NCBI RefSeq assembly: GCF_030053775.1
Contig: NZ_CP125669.1
Location: 3,343,962 to 3,407,961, forward strand
DNA length: 64,000 nucleotides
Direction: 5' to 3'
Source of the DNA: Acinetobacter corruptisaponis
Lineage (GTDB): Bacteria > Pseudomonadota > Gammaproteobacteria > Pseudomonadales > Moraxellaceae
Under the pieces are notes generated by a model. The model was not told the origin of the DNA, searched no databases, and saw only the letters and a program-made list of their open reading frames with translations. Below, piece after piece: positions 55,081-62,789 of this stretch (position 1 is the stretch's first letter; every line of letters begins with the position of its first letter). The position numbers were made by a program, and so were the translations under genes.

Positions 55081-56388
55081 ATGCTAGAAGTACTAAAAAA
55101 CACAACATATCGGCATTTGTTTTTGGCGCAAGTAATAGCACTGATAGGGACTGGGTTGATTACAATCGCCCTAGCTTTACAGGCATACGATATTGCAAAA
55201 GGTCAAGCTGCTCAAGTTCTTGGCATTGCATTGGCAATTAAGATGATTGCCTATATTGGTGTTGCACCTATAGCATCGGCATTTGCAGAGCGATTACCAA
55301 GAAAACAGGTTTTGGTCGGATTAGATGTTATTCGGGCATTGACAGCATTGTGCCTACCATTTGTGACACAAATTTGGCAAATCTATGTGCTTATTTTTAT
55401 TCTGCAATCTGCATCTGCTGCATTTACGCCAACATTTCAGGCAATGATTCCTGATGTTTTGCCTGAAGAAAAAGACTATACCAATGCTTTGTCATTATCT
55501 CGCTTAGCCTATGATTTAGAAAATATCATTAGTCCAATGTTGGCAGCATTTTTATTAACTCTGATGAGCTATCACAATCTGTTTTTGGGAACAGTATTAG
55601 GTTTTATCGGTTCTGCTTTGTTTGTGGTAAGTGCGAAATTACCAGTTGCCAAAGTACCTGAATTTAGAGGTGTTTATAGCCGTATTAAGCAGGGAGCTAA
55701 AATTTATTTTAATACGCCAAGACTTAAAGCATTGCTTGCTCTCAATTTAGCAATTGCGTCAGCAAGCGCTGTAGTGATTGTAAATACCGTGGTATTGGTT
55801 CAATCGACATTTAAGCTAACTGAAAATGCGACAACTTGGGCTTTTGGTTTATTTGGATTAGGTTCTATGCTTTCAGCGTTCATCCTACCTAAGATATTGG
55901 ATAAGTTTCCTGATCGAACAGTGATGTTGACGGGAACGACAATTCTTGTCATTGGGTTATTCAGTGGTTCTTTGATTGCATCTTATAATGGTTTGTTAGC
56001 ACTTTGGTTTGTCCTTGGTATTGGATATTCGGTTTCCCAAACACCTACAGGGCGTTTGATTCGTAAGTCTGCTTCCAGTGAGAATAGAACATCATTATTC
56101 GCAGCCCAATTTGCATTTTCACATGCTTGTTGGTTAATTACTTATCCATTGGTTGGATGGTTGAGTACGAATATAGGGACATTACAAACATTTATACCGA
56201 TGGCAGTTATTGCCGTTGTTGCTCTCATCCTCGCATTACGCTTATGGACAACTAAAGATGATGATGTTTTAGTACATAGCCATGATGATTTGCCCGCAGA
56301 CCATGAACATGTGATTCAACATCAGATCAATGGTGTGCATGTGCATGAATATGTGATTGATGACTACCATCAAAAATGGCCTAAATAA
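55081..56388 (+). CDS. MFS transporter with histidine-rich tail, possible nickel exporter
   Basis: This 435-residue, 12-helix major-facilitator protein of the DHA3 type has the loop 2-3 motif FAERLPRKQVLVGLD. The C-terminal 40 residues are a soluble histidine-rich tail (HSHDDLPADHEH, HQINGVHVHEY). Nickel exporters NreB/NrsD share MFS plus a His-rich tail, and the neighbours are metal genes. Ni2+ or Co2+ export is therefore a reasonable inference, not proven. It is separated from the czc operon by a 13-bp hairpin. Confidence 0.72.
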   Translation: MLEVLKNTTYRHLFLAQVIALIGTGLITIALALQAYDIAKGQAAQVLGIALAIKMIAYIGVAPIASAFAERLPRKQVLVGLDVIRALTALCLPFVTQIWQIYVLIFILQSASAAFTPTFQAMIPDVLPEEKDYTNALSLSRLAYDLENIISPMLAAFLLTLMSYHNLFLGTVLGFIGSALFVVSAKLPVAKVPEFRGVYSRIKQGAKIYFNTPRLKALLALNLAIASASAVVIVNTVVLVQSTFKLTENATTWAFGLFGLGSMLSAFILPKILDKFPDRTVMLTGTTILVIGLFSGSLIASYNGLLALWFVLGIGYSVSQTPTGRLIRKSASSENRTSLFAAQFAFSHACWLITYPLVGWLSTNIGTLQTFIPMAVIAVVALILALRLWTTKDDDVLVHSHDDLPADHEHVIQHQINGVHVHEYVIDDYHQKWPK

Positions 56389-56461
56389 TTTTTTCCGATT
56401 AATGGCTTAGAAGTGCATTATTTATTTGTTGTACAATTTCAAACTTGTTTTATCGTTCAAT

Positions 56462-56488
56462 AAAAAAGGAAGCTTAGCTTCCTTTTTT
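56462..56488. terminator. Bidirectional terminator between MFS and chrA
   Basis: Arms AAAAAAGGAAGC and GCTTCCTTTTTT enclose a 3-base loop. The A- and T-runs on both sides suit termination of both convergent operons. Confidence 0.8.
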
Positions 56489-56511
56489 ATTAAAAACTAA
56501 AAATTATAAAT

Positions 56512-57864
56512 TTATGCACCGATATACAAAATCAAGCCACAGAATGCTGAAGCAAAAATGACATACATGACTTTGACTTCAAATTGGAATAAGGCAATAA
56601 ATGCTGCAATCGCAATAACCATTGCTTCATAGTTGAATGGACGGTCGAATCCATTTGGCCATAAAACGTGGTAACTGAAGAACAGTGCAAGATTTAAAAT
56701 TACACCAACAACAGCGGCAGTGATTGCCATCAAAGGTGCAGTAAATTTTAATTCATTGTGGGTTGATTCAATCACTGGAGCACCAGCTAGAATAAAAATG
56801 AAAGAAAATAGGAAAGTAAACCAAGTCACAATCACAGCACCCAATACACCTGCTAAGAATAGATGTTCATTACCTAACAGAGCATGATTAAAGCCACCTA
56901 AGAATCCTACAAACGCAACAACCATGATCAGAGGACCTGGGGTGCTTTCTCCAAGGGCTAAACCATCGATCATTTGTGTTGGACTCAACCAACCATAAAA
57001 ATTAACAGCACCTTGATAAACATAAGGTAATACTGCATAAGCACCACCGAATGTGAGCAACGCAGCTTTTGTAAAGAACCAAGCCATTTGAGTATAAGAA
57101 TGATCCCAACCAAGCGTTAAAACCAAACTGATAATTGGGGCAAGCCATAGGATTGCTCCAATCAAAAGTATCTTAGCTAAATGTTTCCAACTAAATATGG
57201 CATGTTTTGGGGTAGGTGTATCATCATCAATTAATGCGGGACCATAATCTTTTTTACCTTGTTGGTGTGACCCCCCACCTGTAAAAAAGCTTGGATATTT
57301 TTTACTTGCCAAATATCCAATAATTGCAGCCGTTAGAACGATTAAGGGGAATGGCAAGTTAAAGAAAAATATTGAGATGAATGCAAGCGCAGCGATTGCC
57401 CATAAAAACTTATTTTTCAACGATCGGCTACCAATCCGATATGTCGCATGAAAAACGATAGCAACAACAGCAGGTTTAATCCCATAAAAAAGACCAGCAA
57501 TGATAGGAACATCACCAAATTTTACATAAACCCATGACAGACCAATCAGAATAAAGAGAGAGGGTAATACAAATAGGATTCCTGCAACTAATCCACCAAC
57601 GGTTCTATGCATTAACCAACCGATATAGGTTGCTAATTGTTGTGCTTCAGGCCCAGGCAGTAACATGCAGTAGTTGAGAGCATGTAGAAAACGTTTTTCA
57701 GAAATCCAGCGCTTTTGTTCAACCAATTCTTGGTGCATAACAGCGATTTGTCCCGCTGGTCCACCAAAACTAATAAACCCCAATTTAAGCCAAAACAGAA
57801 ATGCTTTCCAAAATGAAATAGGCTGTATTTCTTGCTCTGACTTGATAACAAGTTTTTGTTCCAT
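56512..57864 (-). CDS. chrA: Chromate efflux transporter ChrA
   Basis: This 450-residue membrane protein has two CHR domains. The first contains KLGFISFGGPAGQIAVMHQE and LPGPEAQQLATYIGWLMH, and the second FTKAALLTFGGAYAVLPYV and GLALGESTPGPLIMV. These FGGP and PGP motifs mark ChrA, which exports chromate. Length fits the long-chain family. It starts two bases after the chrB stop, so the two form one operon. A terminator lies downstream. Confidence 0.93.
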   Translation of the reverse strand: MEQKLVIKSEQEIQPISFWKAFLFWLKLGFISFGGPAGQIAVMHQELVEQKRWISEKRFLHALNYCMLLPGPEAQQLATYIGWLMHRTVGGLVAGILFVLPSLFILIGLSWVYVKFGDVPIIAGLFYGIKPAVVAIVFHATYRIGSRSLKNKFLWAIAALAFISIFFFNLPFPLIVLTAAIIGYLASKKYPSFFTGGGSHQQGKKDYGPALIDDDTPTPKHAIFSWKHLAKILLIGAILWLAPIISLVLTLGWDHSYTQMAWFFTKAALLTFGGAYAVLPYVYQGAVNFYGWLSPTQMIDGLALGESTPGPLIMVVAFVGFLGGFNHALLGNEHLFLAGVLGAVIVTWFTFLFSFIFILAGAPVIESTHNELKFTAPLMAITAAVVGVILNLALFFSYHVLWPNGFDRPFNYEAMVIAIAAFIALFQFEVKVMYVIFASAFCGLILYIGA

Positions 57865-57866
57865 GA

Positions 57867-58787
57867 TTATTCTCTTGAGAGGTTGGCATATAAGCCATCG
57901 AAAATATGATTCGATAATGCAAATAGTTGATCATCGTCACTTATTTGACTTCGAATTCCTTGGATAACTTTTTCAATACCAAGTGCTTCAGGGGGTTCAA
58001 TTCCACCTACATCAAGGTAATGAACAATTTCAGCGATTTTCTTTAAAGCGGGTGTTTCTAAATTAAAACTATGTAAGAGAACCTCAAAGGTCACCCAGTG
58101 ATTAATGTGGCTGAAAGTAGCGCCATCAAAATCGAATCCTAATGCTGTTTTAGGGCAGTCACTTGGTGTTTCTAGCCAAATGAATGTAGGCGCAGAGTCA
58201 ATAAAAGTCTTTATTAGCCATGCAGAGGCTAGACGATCAATCCAAGGTCTTTTACGGGTTGCCCAAGTTCTGTTTTGATAACTATTTTTATCTAGAAGTT
58301 GAATATGAGATTGTATTGATTGAGGCTCATTCGCTTCACCAATACGTGCAATTGAAAGTTCTAAAGAGGAGAGCTCATTTAAAACTTGTGCCTGAGTTTC
58401 ATCAGGGTAATAGTCAATTTCTACAAGTGCATCGATATTTTTTCTTAATTTACGGACTTGCTTGAGTAGTTCTTTCTTTTCATCTTTAGTTTGGCGATCT
58501 CTTAATTCAGTAAGTTGTTTATAGAGAGCGTCGTATTCTTCTTTCCTACTGAAAAAAGGAGCAAGTTCAAGATTTAAGGGTTGCTCAGCGTGAAACACAT
58601 AAGCAGTCCCTTGCTCTGAAATAACATCATTTGCAATAGAATCAAATTTCTCGCTATGAGAAATTGGAAGTAGATAGACACCATCTCTTAGAATTGCTGC
58701 ACCACTTGCTTTGAGGGATCGCCAGACTCTCATACGAGTGGTTGTGTTCTGCGTAGGCAGTGAGGATATGAGTAAGGATATTTTCAT
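57867..58787 (-). CDS. chrB: Chromate-resistance regulator ChrB
   Basis: This 306-residue protein has the ChrB order: an N-terminal domain (MKISLLISSLPTQNTTTRMRVWRSLKASGAAILRDGVYLLP) and a central helical part. The C-terminal domain contains TWATRKRPWIDRLASAWLIKTFID, FDFDGATFSHI and VEIPPEALGIEK-like text, with LDVGGIEPPEALGIEK. ChrB acts as a chromate-responsive repressor in known systems. A 10-bp inverted repeat straddles its promoter and start codon, suiting autoregulation. chrA follows directly. Confidence 0.88.
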   Translation of the reverse strand: MKISLLISSLPTQNTTTRMRVWRSLKASGAAILRDGVYLLPISHSEKFDSIANDVISEQGTAYVFHAEQPLNLELAPFFSRKEEYDALYKQLTELRDRQTKDEKKELLKQVRKLRKNIDALVEIDYYPDETQAQVLNELSSLELSIARIGEANEPQSIQSHIQLLDKNSYQNRTWATRKRPWIDRLASAWLIKTFIDSAPTFIWLETPSDCPKTALGFDFDGATFSHINHWVTFEVLLHSFNLETPALKKIAEIVHYLDVGGIEPPEALGIEKVIQGIRSQISDDDQLFALSNHIFDGLYANLSRE

Positions 58788-58850
58788 GTAATATACTCAA
58801 CTTATTTGTTTAATATATTACATATAAAAAATTAAAGGACAAATACAAAG
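58786..58850 (-). promoter_or_regulatory. chrBA promoter with palindromic operator
   Basis: On the minus strand, TTGTCC is followed 16 bases later by TAATAT, a plausible -35/-10 pair. Perfect 10-bp inverted arms, ATGTAATATA (58786-58795, touching the start codon) and TATATTACAT (58814-58823, covering the -10), are 18 bases apart. This is a candidate ChrB operator. Confidence 0.5.
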
Positions 58851-58998
58851 AAGTGATTTCTTATTTAGAAAAATATTAGGTTGAACTGAGTGTAGGTTGA
58901 TATTAATTATAAATGATGAATAGATATTTCAGTTTAATTTTATTATGCCCCTACAAGAATGTAGTGGCATAATAAAACTGGTCTGCAAAACGCAATTC

Positions 58999-59325
58999 CT
59001 AAATATCAGTACAGCCGCGTTTGAGCTTTGATTTCACATTATTAAATGTATCTTTTTTCAGTTGAATCTGTTTGTCATTGACAACAGCAACCAAACTGGA
59101 AGTATTACCTGTGGTCATCACACTTAGTTTTTGCAAACCGTACTGACCATAAGCTGCATAAACCTGGGTACTGCCAAATTTCCATTCGTTGTACCCCCTT
59201 GCCATTTGAAGAGGGTTTGCCCAGCTTTTGGGTTAAAGTGTTATGCGTATCGTCCATCGTAACCTTTTTGCCATTGATGAGCATGTGATCAATCGCAAAG
59301 GTAGAGGTTGGAGGTGTTGAGCAGC
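58999..59325 (-). pseudogene. Frameshifted remnant of a small exported protein
   Basis: The last 68 codons (ARGYNEWKFGSTQVYAAYGQ to KRGCTDI) are out of frame with upstream text reading FAIDHMLINGKKVTMDDT and TLTQKLGKPSSNGKG. Removing one base from the run of five C at 59194-59198 fuses them into one protein. The N-terminus, including any signal peptide, is absent. It is either a pseudogene or a homopolymer sequencing error on a truncated gene. The remaining bases up to 59563 show no gene. Confidence 0.6.
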
Positions 59326-59563
59326 AAATACTTCTATTTTTTCAATATCTCAATATCGCTGTAGTTTTGTAGGATTATATTTTGAATCAGCTTAAATATA
59401 TTGGTGATTCAATTCAATGTTATTTAACCTTGTATGTCGTATATCATTGAATGGCATTTTCCCCCTCTATTCTCAACGAATTCCCCTTATTTCATTACCT
59501 TGCTTGAGATTAATAATCTGGCTTGATAAGGTGCTGAGGTGACTAAAAAATAGAGTTTTTACT

Positions 59564-60955
59564 ATGGCTAAATGTATAGTCCATATATGCCGTGAATGTG
59601 GTAAGGAGGAGGATAACTGGACAGGACACTGTGTTAAATGTGGAGCATACAATAGTTTCAGCAAAACAACAGTTGAACGAAAGCCCCGACATCGGGCAAC
59701 AACAGGTTTAAGTCATTCTGGCTATGCAGGACAACAACATCATATTACTAAATTAAATATGGTGAAAATGAGTCAGGAGCTTAGGTGTTCAACAGGTATT
59801 GATGAGTTTGATCGTGTATTAGGTGGTGGGCTGGTCACTGGATCAGTGGTGTTAATTGGTGGTGACCCTGGCATTGGCAAATCAACTTTACTTTTACAAA
59901 CAGCAACCTATATTGCAGAAAATCAATCCGTTTTATATATCACTGGGGAGGAGTCACTGTCACAAGTTGCCATGCGAGCTAAACGATTGGGTCTGCCACT
60001 GGACAAACTTGATGTCATGGCAGAAACGAAGGTAGAGCGTATTTGCGAAATATTAACGGAACAAAAAACCTCTCTGGTGATTTTGGATTCTATTCAAACC
60101 TTATATACAGAGTCTATTCCTGCGGCTTCAGGAAATGTGTCGCAAATTAAAGAATCAGCTTCAATCTTAACCCGATTTGCCAAACATACAGGAATATCTT
60201 TACTGATTGTTGGGCATGTCACCAAAGAAAGTGAGTTGGCAGGACCTAGAGTGCTTGAACACATGGTTGATTGTGTCTTGCATTTTGAGGGACAAAGCGA
60301 CTTACAGTATCGCATGCTCAGAGTGGTTAAAAATCGTTTTGGTGCGGTGAATGAACTAAGTGTATTTGATATGACCGATCAGGGATTAAAAGAAGTCATC
60401 AACCCAGCCACGATTTTTCTGGATCGCTATGGTGAGGCAGTTGCTGGTTCTGTTGTCATGGTTAGTAGAAATGGTGTACGACCATTTTTAGTTGAAGTGC
60501 AGTCTTTGGTGAGTAAAACAGAAAATGCACCTAGACAGCTTATTTTAGGTTTGGAGCATAATCGTCTAACGTTGCTTCTTACCATTATGAAAGAACAAGC
60601 TAAAGTGGATATTCTGAAACATGATGTCTATGTCAATATTGTGGGCGGATTGAAAATTACAGAAACAGCGTCAGATTTAGCAGTTTTACTGGCTTGTGTA
60701 TCGAGTTTGAAAAATCAACCCTTGCCTCACGATATGGCTGTGTTTGGTGAAGTAGGCTTGTCTGGCGAGATTCGGTCTGTACCCAATGCACAGGACCGTA
60801 TAAAGGAAGCAGAAAAGAATGGATTTAAAACTGTAGTTGTACCTAAAGTGAATCAGCCAAAACAACCTATAGGCTCTATGAAAGTGATTGCTGTGGAATA
60901 TTTATACCAAGTCTTACAGGCTGTCTTTGAAAATGATGCTTTGGTTGTAAATTAA
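59564..60955 (+). CDS. radA: RadA/Sms-like DNA repair ATPase, island copy
   Basis: This 463-residue protein has the RadA order. The N-terminal zinc finger has cysteines at 9, 12, 23 and 26 (CRECG, CVKCG). Walker A GGDPGIGKST lies near 99-108, the RadA-specific KNRFG near 256, and the C-terminal Lon-protease-like domain includes GEVGLSGEIRSVPNAQDRI. RadA helps branch migration during recombination. The N-terminus is more divergent than usual, and the gene lies inside an acquired island, so it is probably an extra copy beside the chromosomal one. No good ribosome-binding site is seen. Confidence 0.87.
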   Translation: MAKCIVHICRECGKEEDNWTGHCVKCGAYNSFSKTTVERKPRHRATTGLSHSGYAGQQHHITKLNMVKMSQELRCSTGIDEFDRVLGGGLVTGSVVLIGGDPGIGKSTLLLQTATYIAENQSVLYITGEESLSQVAMRAKRLGLPLDKLDVMAETKVERICEILTEQKTSLVILDSIQTLYTESIPAASGNVSQIKESASILTRFAKHTGISLLIVGHVTKESELAGPRVLEHMVDCVLHFEGQSDLQYRMLRVVKNRFGAVNELSVFDMTDQGLKEVINPATIFLDRYGEAVAGSVVMVSRNGVRPFLVEVQSLVSKTENAPRQLILGLEHNRLTLLLTIMKEQAKVDILKHDVYVNIVGGLKITETASDLAVLLACVSSLKNQPLPHDMAVFGEVGLSGEIRSVPNAQDRIKEAEKNGFKTVVVPKVNQPKQPIGSMKVIAVEYLYQVLQAVFENDALVVN

Positions 60956-61077
60956 GCAGCAGTAAAAAGTCTTTAGTTCAACTTATGCTATGCTTTCATG
61001 TCGTCATGGATAAAGCAATGAATCAAGTTGTTATGCCAAATTTACCAAGATAGATGCTGATCTGATTAGGTTCTTTT

Positions 61078-62118
61078 ATGAGCAATGAAATAGCAATCGA
61101 AAAATACCAGTCATTATTCGCTGATATAAAAAATGTAATACAACAAACACGGTTACGAACAGCTCTTGCTGTAAATGCTGAAATGATATTGCTTTACTGG
61201 CAAACAGGAAAAATGATTGCTGAGCGCCAACAGCAGGAGGGTTGGTCAGCAAAGGTTATTCCACAACTGGCAGTAGATTTACAACATGAATTTACCAGCC
61301 TAAAAGGTTTTTCAGAACGAAACTTAGGTTATATGTTACGTTTTGCTTTGGAGTATCCAGAAACTTCAATTTTGCAACAGGCTGTTGCAAAATTGCCGTG
61401 GGGACACAATATCTTATTGATGGAAAAAATTAAGGATAAAGAAGTCCGCCATTGGTATATGCAACAAACCATTGAAAAAAGTTGGTCAAGGGATTTATTG
61501 CTTAATGCTATAAAAATGGATATGTATGGTCAAACACAGAACCAGTTAAAATCGAACAATTTTAATAACACGCTTCCCGCAACTCATGCAGACTATGCCA
61601 ATGAAATATTCCAAGACCAGTATAACCTTGGATTTCTGGGAATTACTGAGCCTATCAGAGAGCTGGAACTAGAGAGACGTTTGATTGAAAAAATCAAATA
61701 TTTCATACTGGAACTTGGTAAGGGATTTACCTTTATTGGTAATCAGCACCGACTGGAATATAATGGTAAAGAATATTTTGTTGATATGCTGTTCTTTCAT
61801 CGTGGCTTACGAAGCCTCGTTGCGATTGAACTCAAGATAGGAAGTTTTAAAGCAGAATATGTTGGTAAAATGAACCTATATCTATCACTGCTTGATCGGT
61901 TAGAAAAATCTGAAAACGAGAATCAGTCTATCGGTATTATTCTTTGTGCCGATAAAGATCATTTAGATGTGGAAATTGCTTTGCAAGATGTAGGTAAGCC
62001 TATCGGGGTGGCTGAGTACCAACTACTATTACCTAAAGATCAACTGCAAACTTTGGTAGCTGATGAATTAAGAAAATTTGAGTTGATTGATGATGAGCAA
62101 GCTGAGGGTAATGCTTAA
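61078..62118 (+). CDS. DUF1016 / YhcG-type PDDEXK nuclease-domain protein
   Basis: This 346-residue protein has an N-terminal DUF1016_N helical domain (TALAVNAEMILLYWQTGKMIAERQ, then GFSERNLGYMLRFA and LPWGHNILLMEKI). The C-terminal PD-(D/E)XK nuclease contains FTFIGNQHRLEYNGKEYFVDMLFFHR and LVAIELKIGSFKAEYVGKMNLYL, with the catalytic D and ExK visible. YhcG-type proteins are frequent on mobile elements and have been linked to defence and element stability. AGG lies ahead of the ATG. It is the last gene before attR. Confidence 0.88.
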   Translation: MSNEIAIEKYQSLFADIKNVIQQTRLRTALAVNAEMILLYWQTGKMIAERQQQEGWSAKVIPQLAVDLQHEFTSLKGFSERNLGYMLRFALEYPETSILQQAVAKLPWGHNILLMEKIKDKEVRHWYMQQTIEKSWSRDLLLNAIKMDMYGQTQNQLKSNNFNNTLPATHADYANEIFQDQYNLGFLGITEPIRELELERRLIEKIKYFILELGKGFTFIGNQHRLEYNGKEYFVDMLFFHRGLRSLVAIELKIGSFKAEYVGKMNLYLSLLDRLEKSENENQSIGIILCADKDHLDVEIALQDVGKPIGVAEYQLLLPKDQLQTLVADELRKFELIDDEQAEGNA

Positions 62119-62277
62119 TGGGTAGTTATCAGGCTATTCACAGCAATTTAGTTTATAATGAACAAGTATTGAACAAACGAGTTGGTGGAATTTTTTGTAG
62201 TAAAAATAGTAGTAAAAAACTAAATTTAAATATTTTTATATTTATTAATCAATAATTTGAGTTCTTAATGTGACTGA

Positions 62278-62294
62278 CACCGCTTCCGCCAAAT
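62278..62294. repeat. attR of the tRNA-Ser island
   Basis: CACCGCTTCCGCCAAAT is identical to 32341-32357 at the tRNA-Ser 3' end. Only the last part of the tRNA is duplicated here, marking the distal island boundary. Confidence 0.9.
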
Positions 62295-62299
62295 ATTGA

Positions 62300-62334
62300 A
62301 ATAAGCCCTTGTTTTTACAAGGGCTTATTTTTTT
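62300..62334 (+). terminator. Displaced tRNA-Ser terminator
   Basis: Arms AATAAGCCCTTG and CAAGGGCTTATT enclose TTTTTA, with a T-run. The hairpin starts six bases after attR, where it would directly follow the tRNA gene before island insertion. Confidence 0.75.
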
Positions 62335-62789
62335 ATCTTTAGATTTACCCCTCAACTTACTCCACATAAAAATTTTACTGATTATAGAATTCAAGCCATT
62401 CAGAATTTTTAGGAATTATTGAAGTCAAAATTGATATAGCAGAGAAATTAAATAATCTTCCGAATGATTGATATGACGTTTTTATGCAGTGAATGTTTGT
62501 TTTATGCTTAAAACTGACAGTATTCGTCTAGGTCATTTTTTTGTGTTGAAAGACATAAAAATATTTGCTTTTATTGTGATAGGGTTCTCCTAAATTTTTA
62601 TTTGATTCCATATCTAATAATAAATAATGTGCTTGTAGTCTCTGATTTGAAAATAAATGTTGCTAAATTTATTATTTTTAATAAAAATAACTATTATTTT
62701 ACATTTTTCTGTTAAAAGTTGGTTTTTTGTAGTATTCTGGTTGAAAAATCGTCAATATAATTTTTTATTTTTTTAGTGGGTTGTTGGAT

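Larger units (their letters stand above)
32341..62294. mobile_element. Genomic island in tRNA-Ser carrying metal resistance
   Basis: The island is about 29.95 kb and bounded by 17-bp direct repeats. The integrase is at the tRNA end. It contains regulators (AlpA, PrtN type), a Gp2-like replication protein, a recombination module, a lipoprotein operon, czc/hupE/MFS and chrBA resistance genes, RadA and a DUF1016 nuclease. I see no conjugation or phage structural genes, so it probably moves with help from another element. Confidence 0.88.
62119..62789. other. Island end and chromosomal junction, no gene seen
   Basis: This 671-bp AT-rich stretch contains attR and the former tRNA terminator (listed separately). 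Beyond about 62335 it holds very AT-rich DNA leading to the surface-protein gene, which must include that gene's promoter. I see no credible coding frame. Confidence 0.5.
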
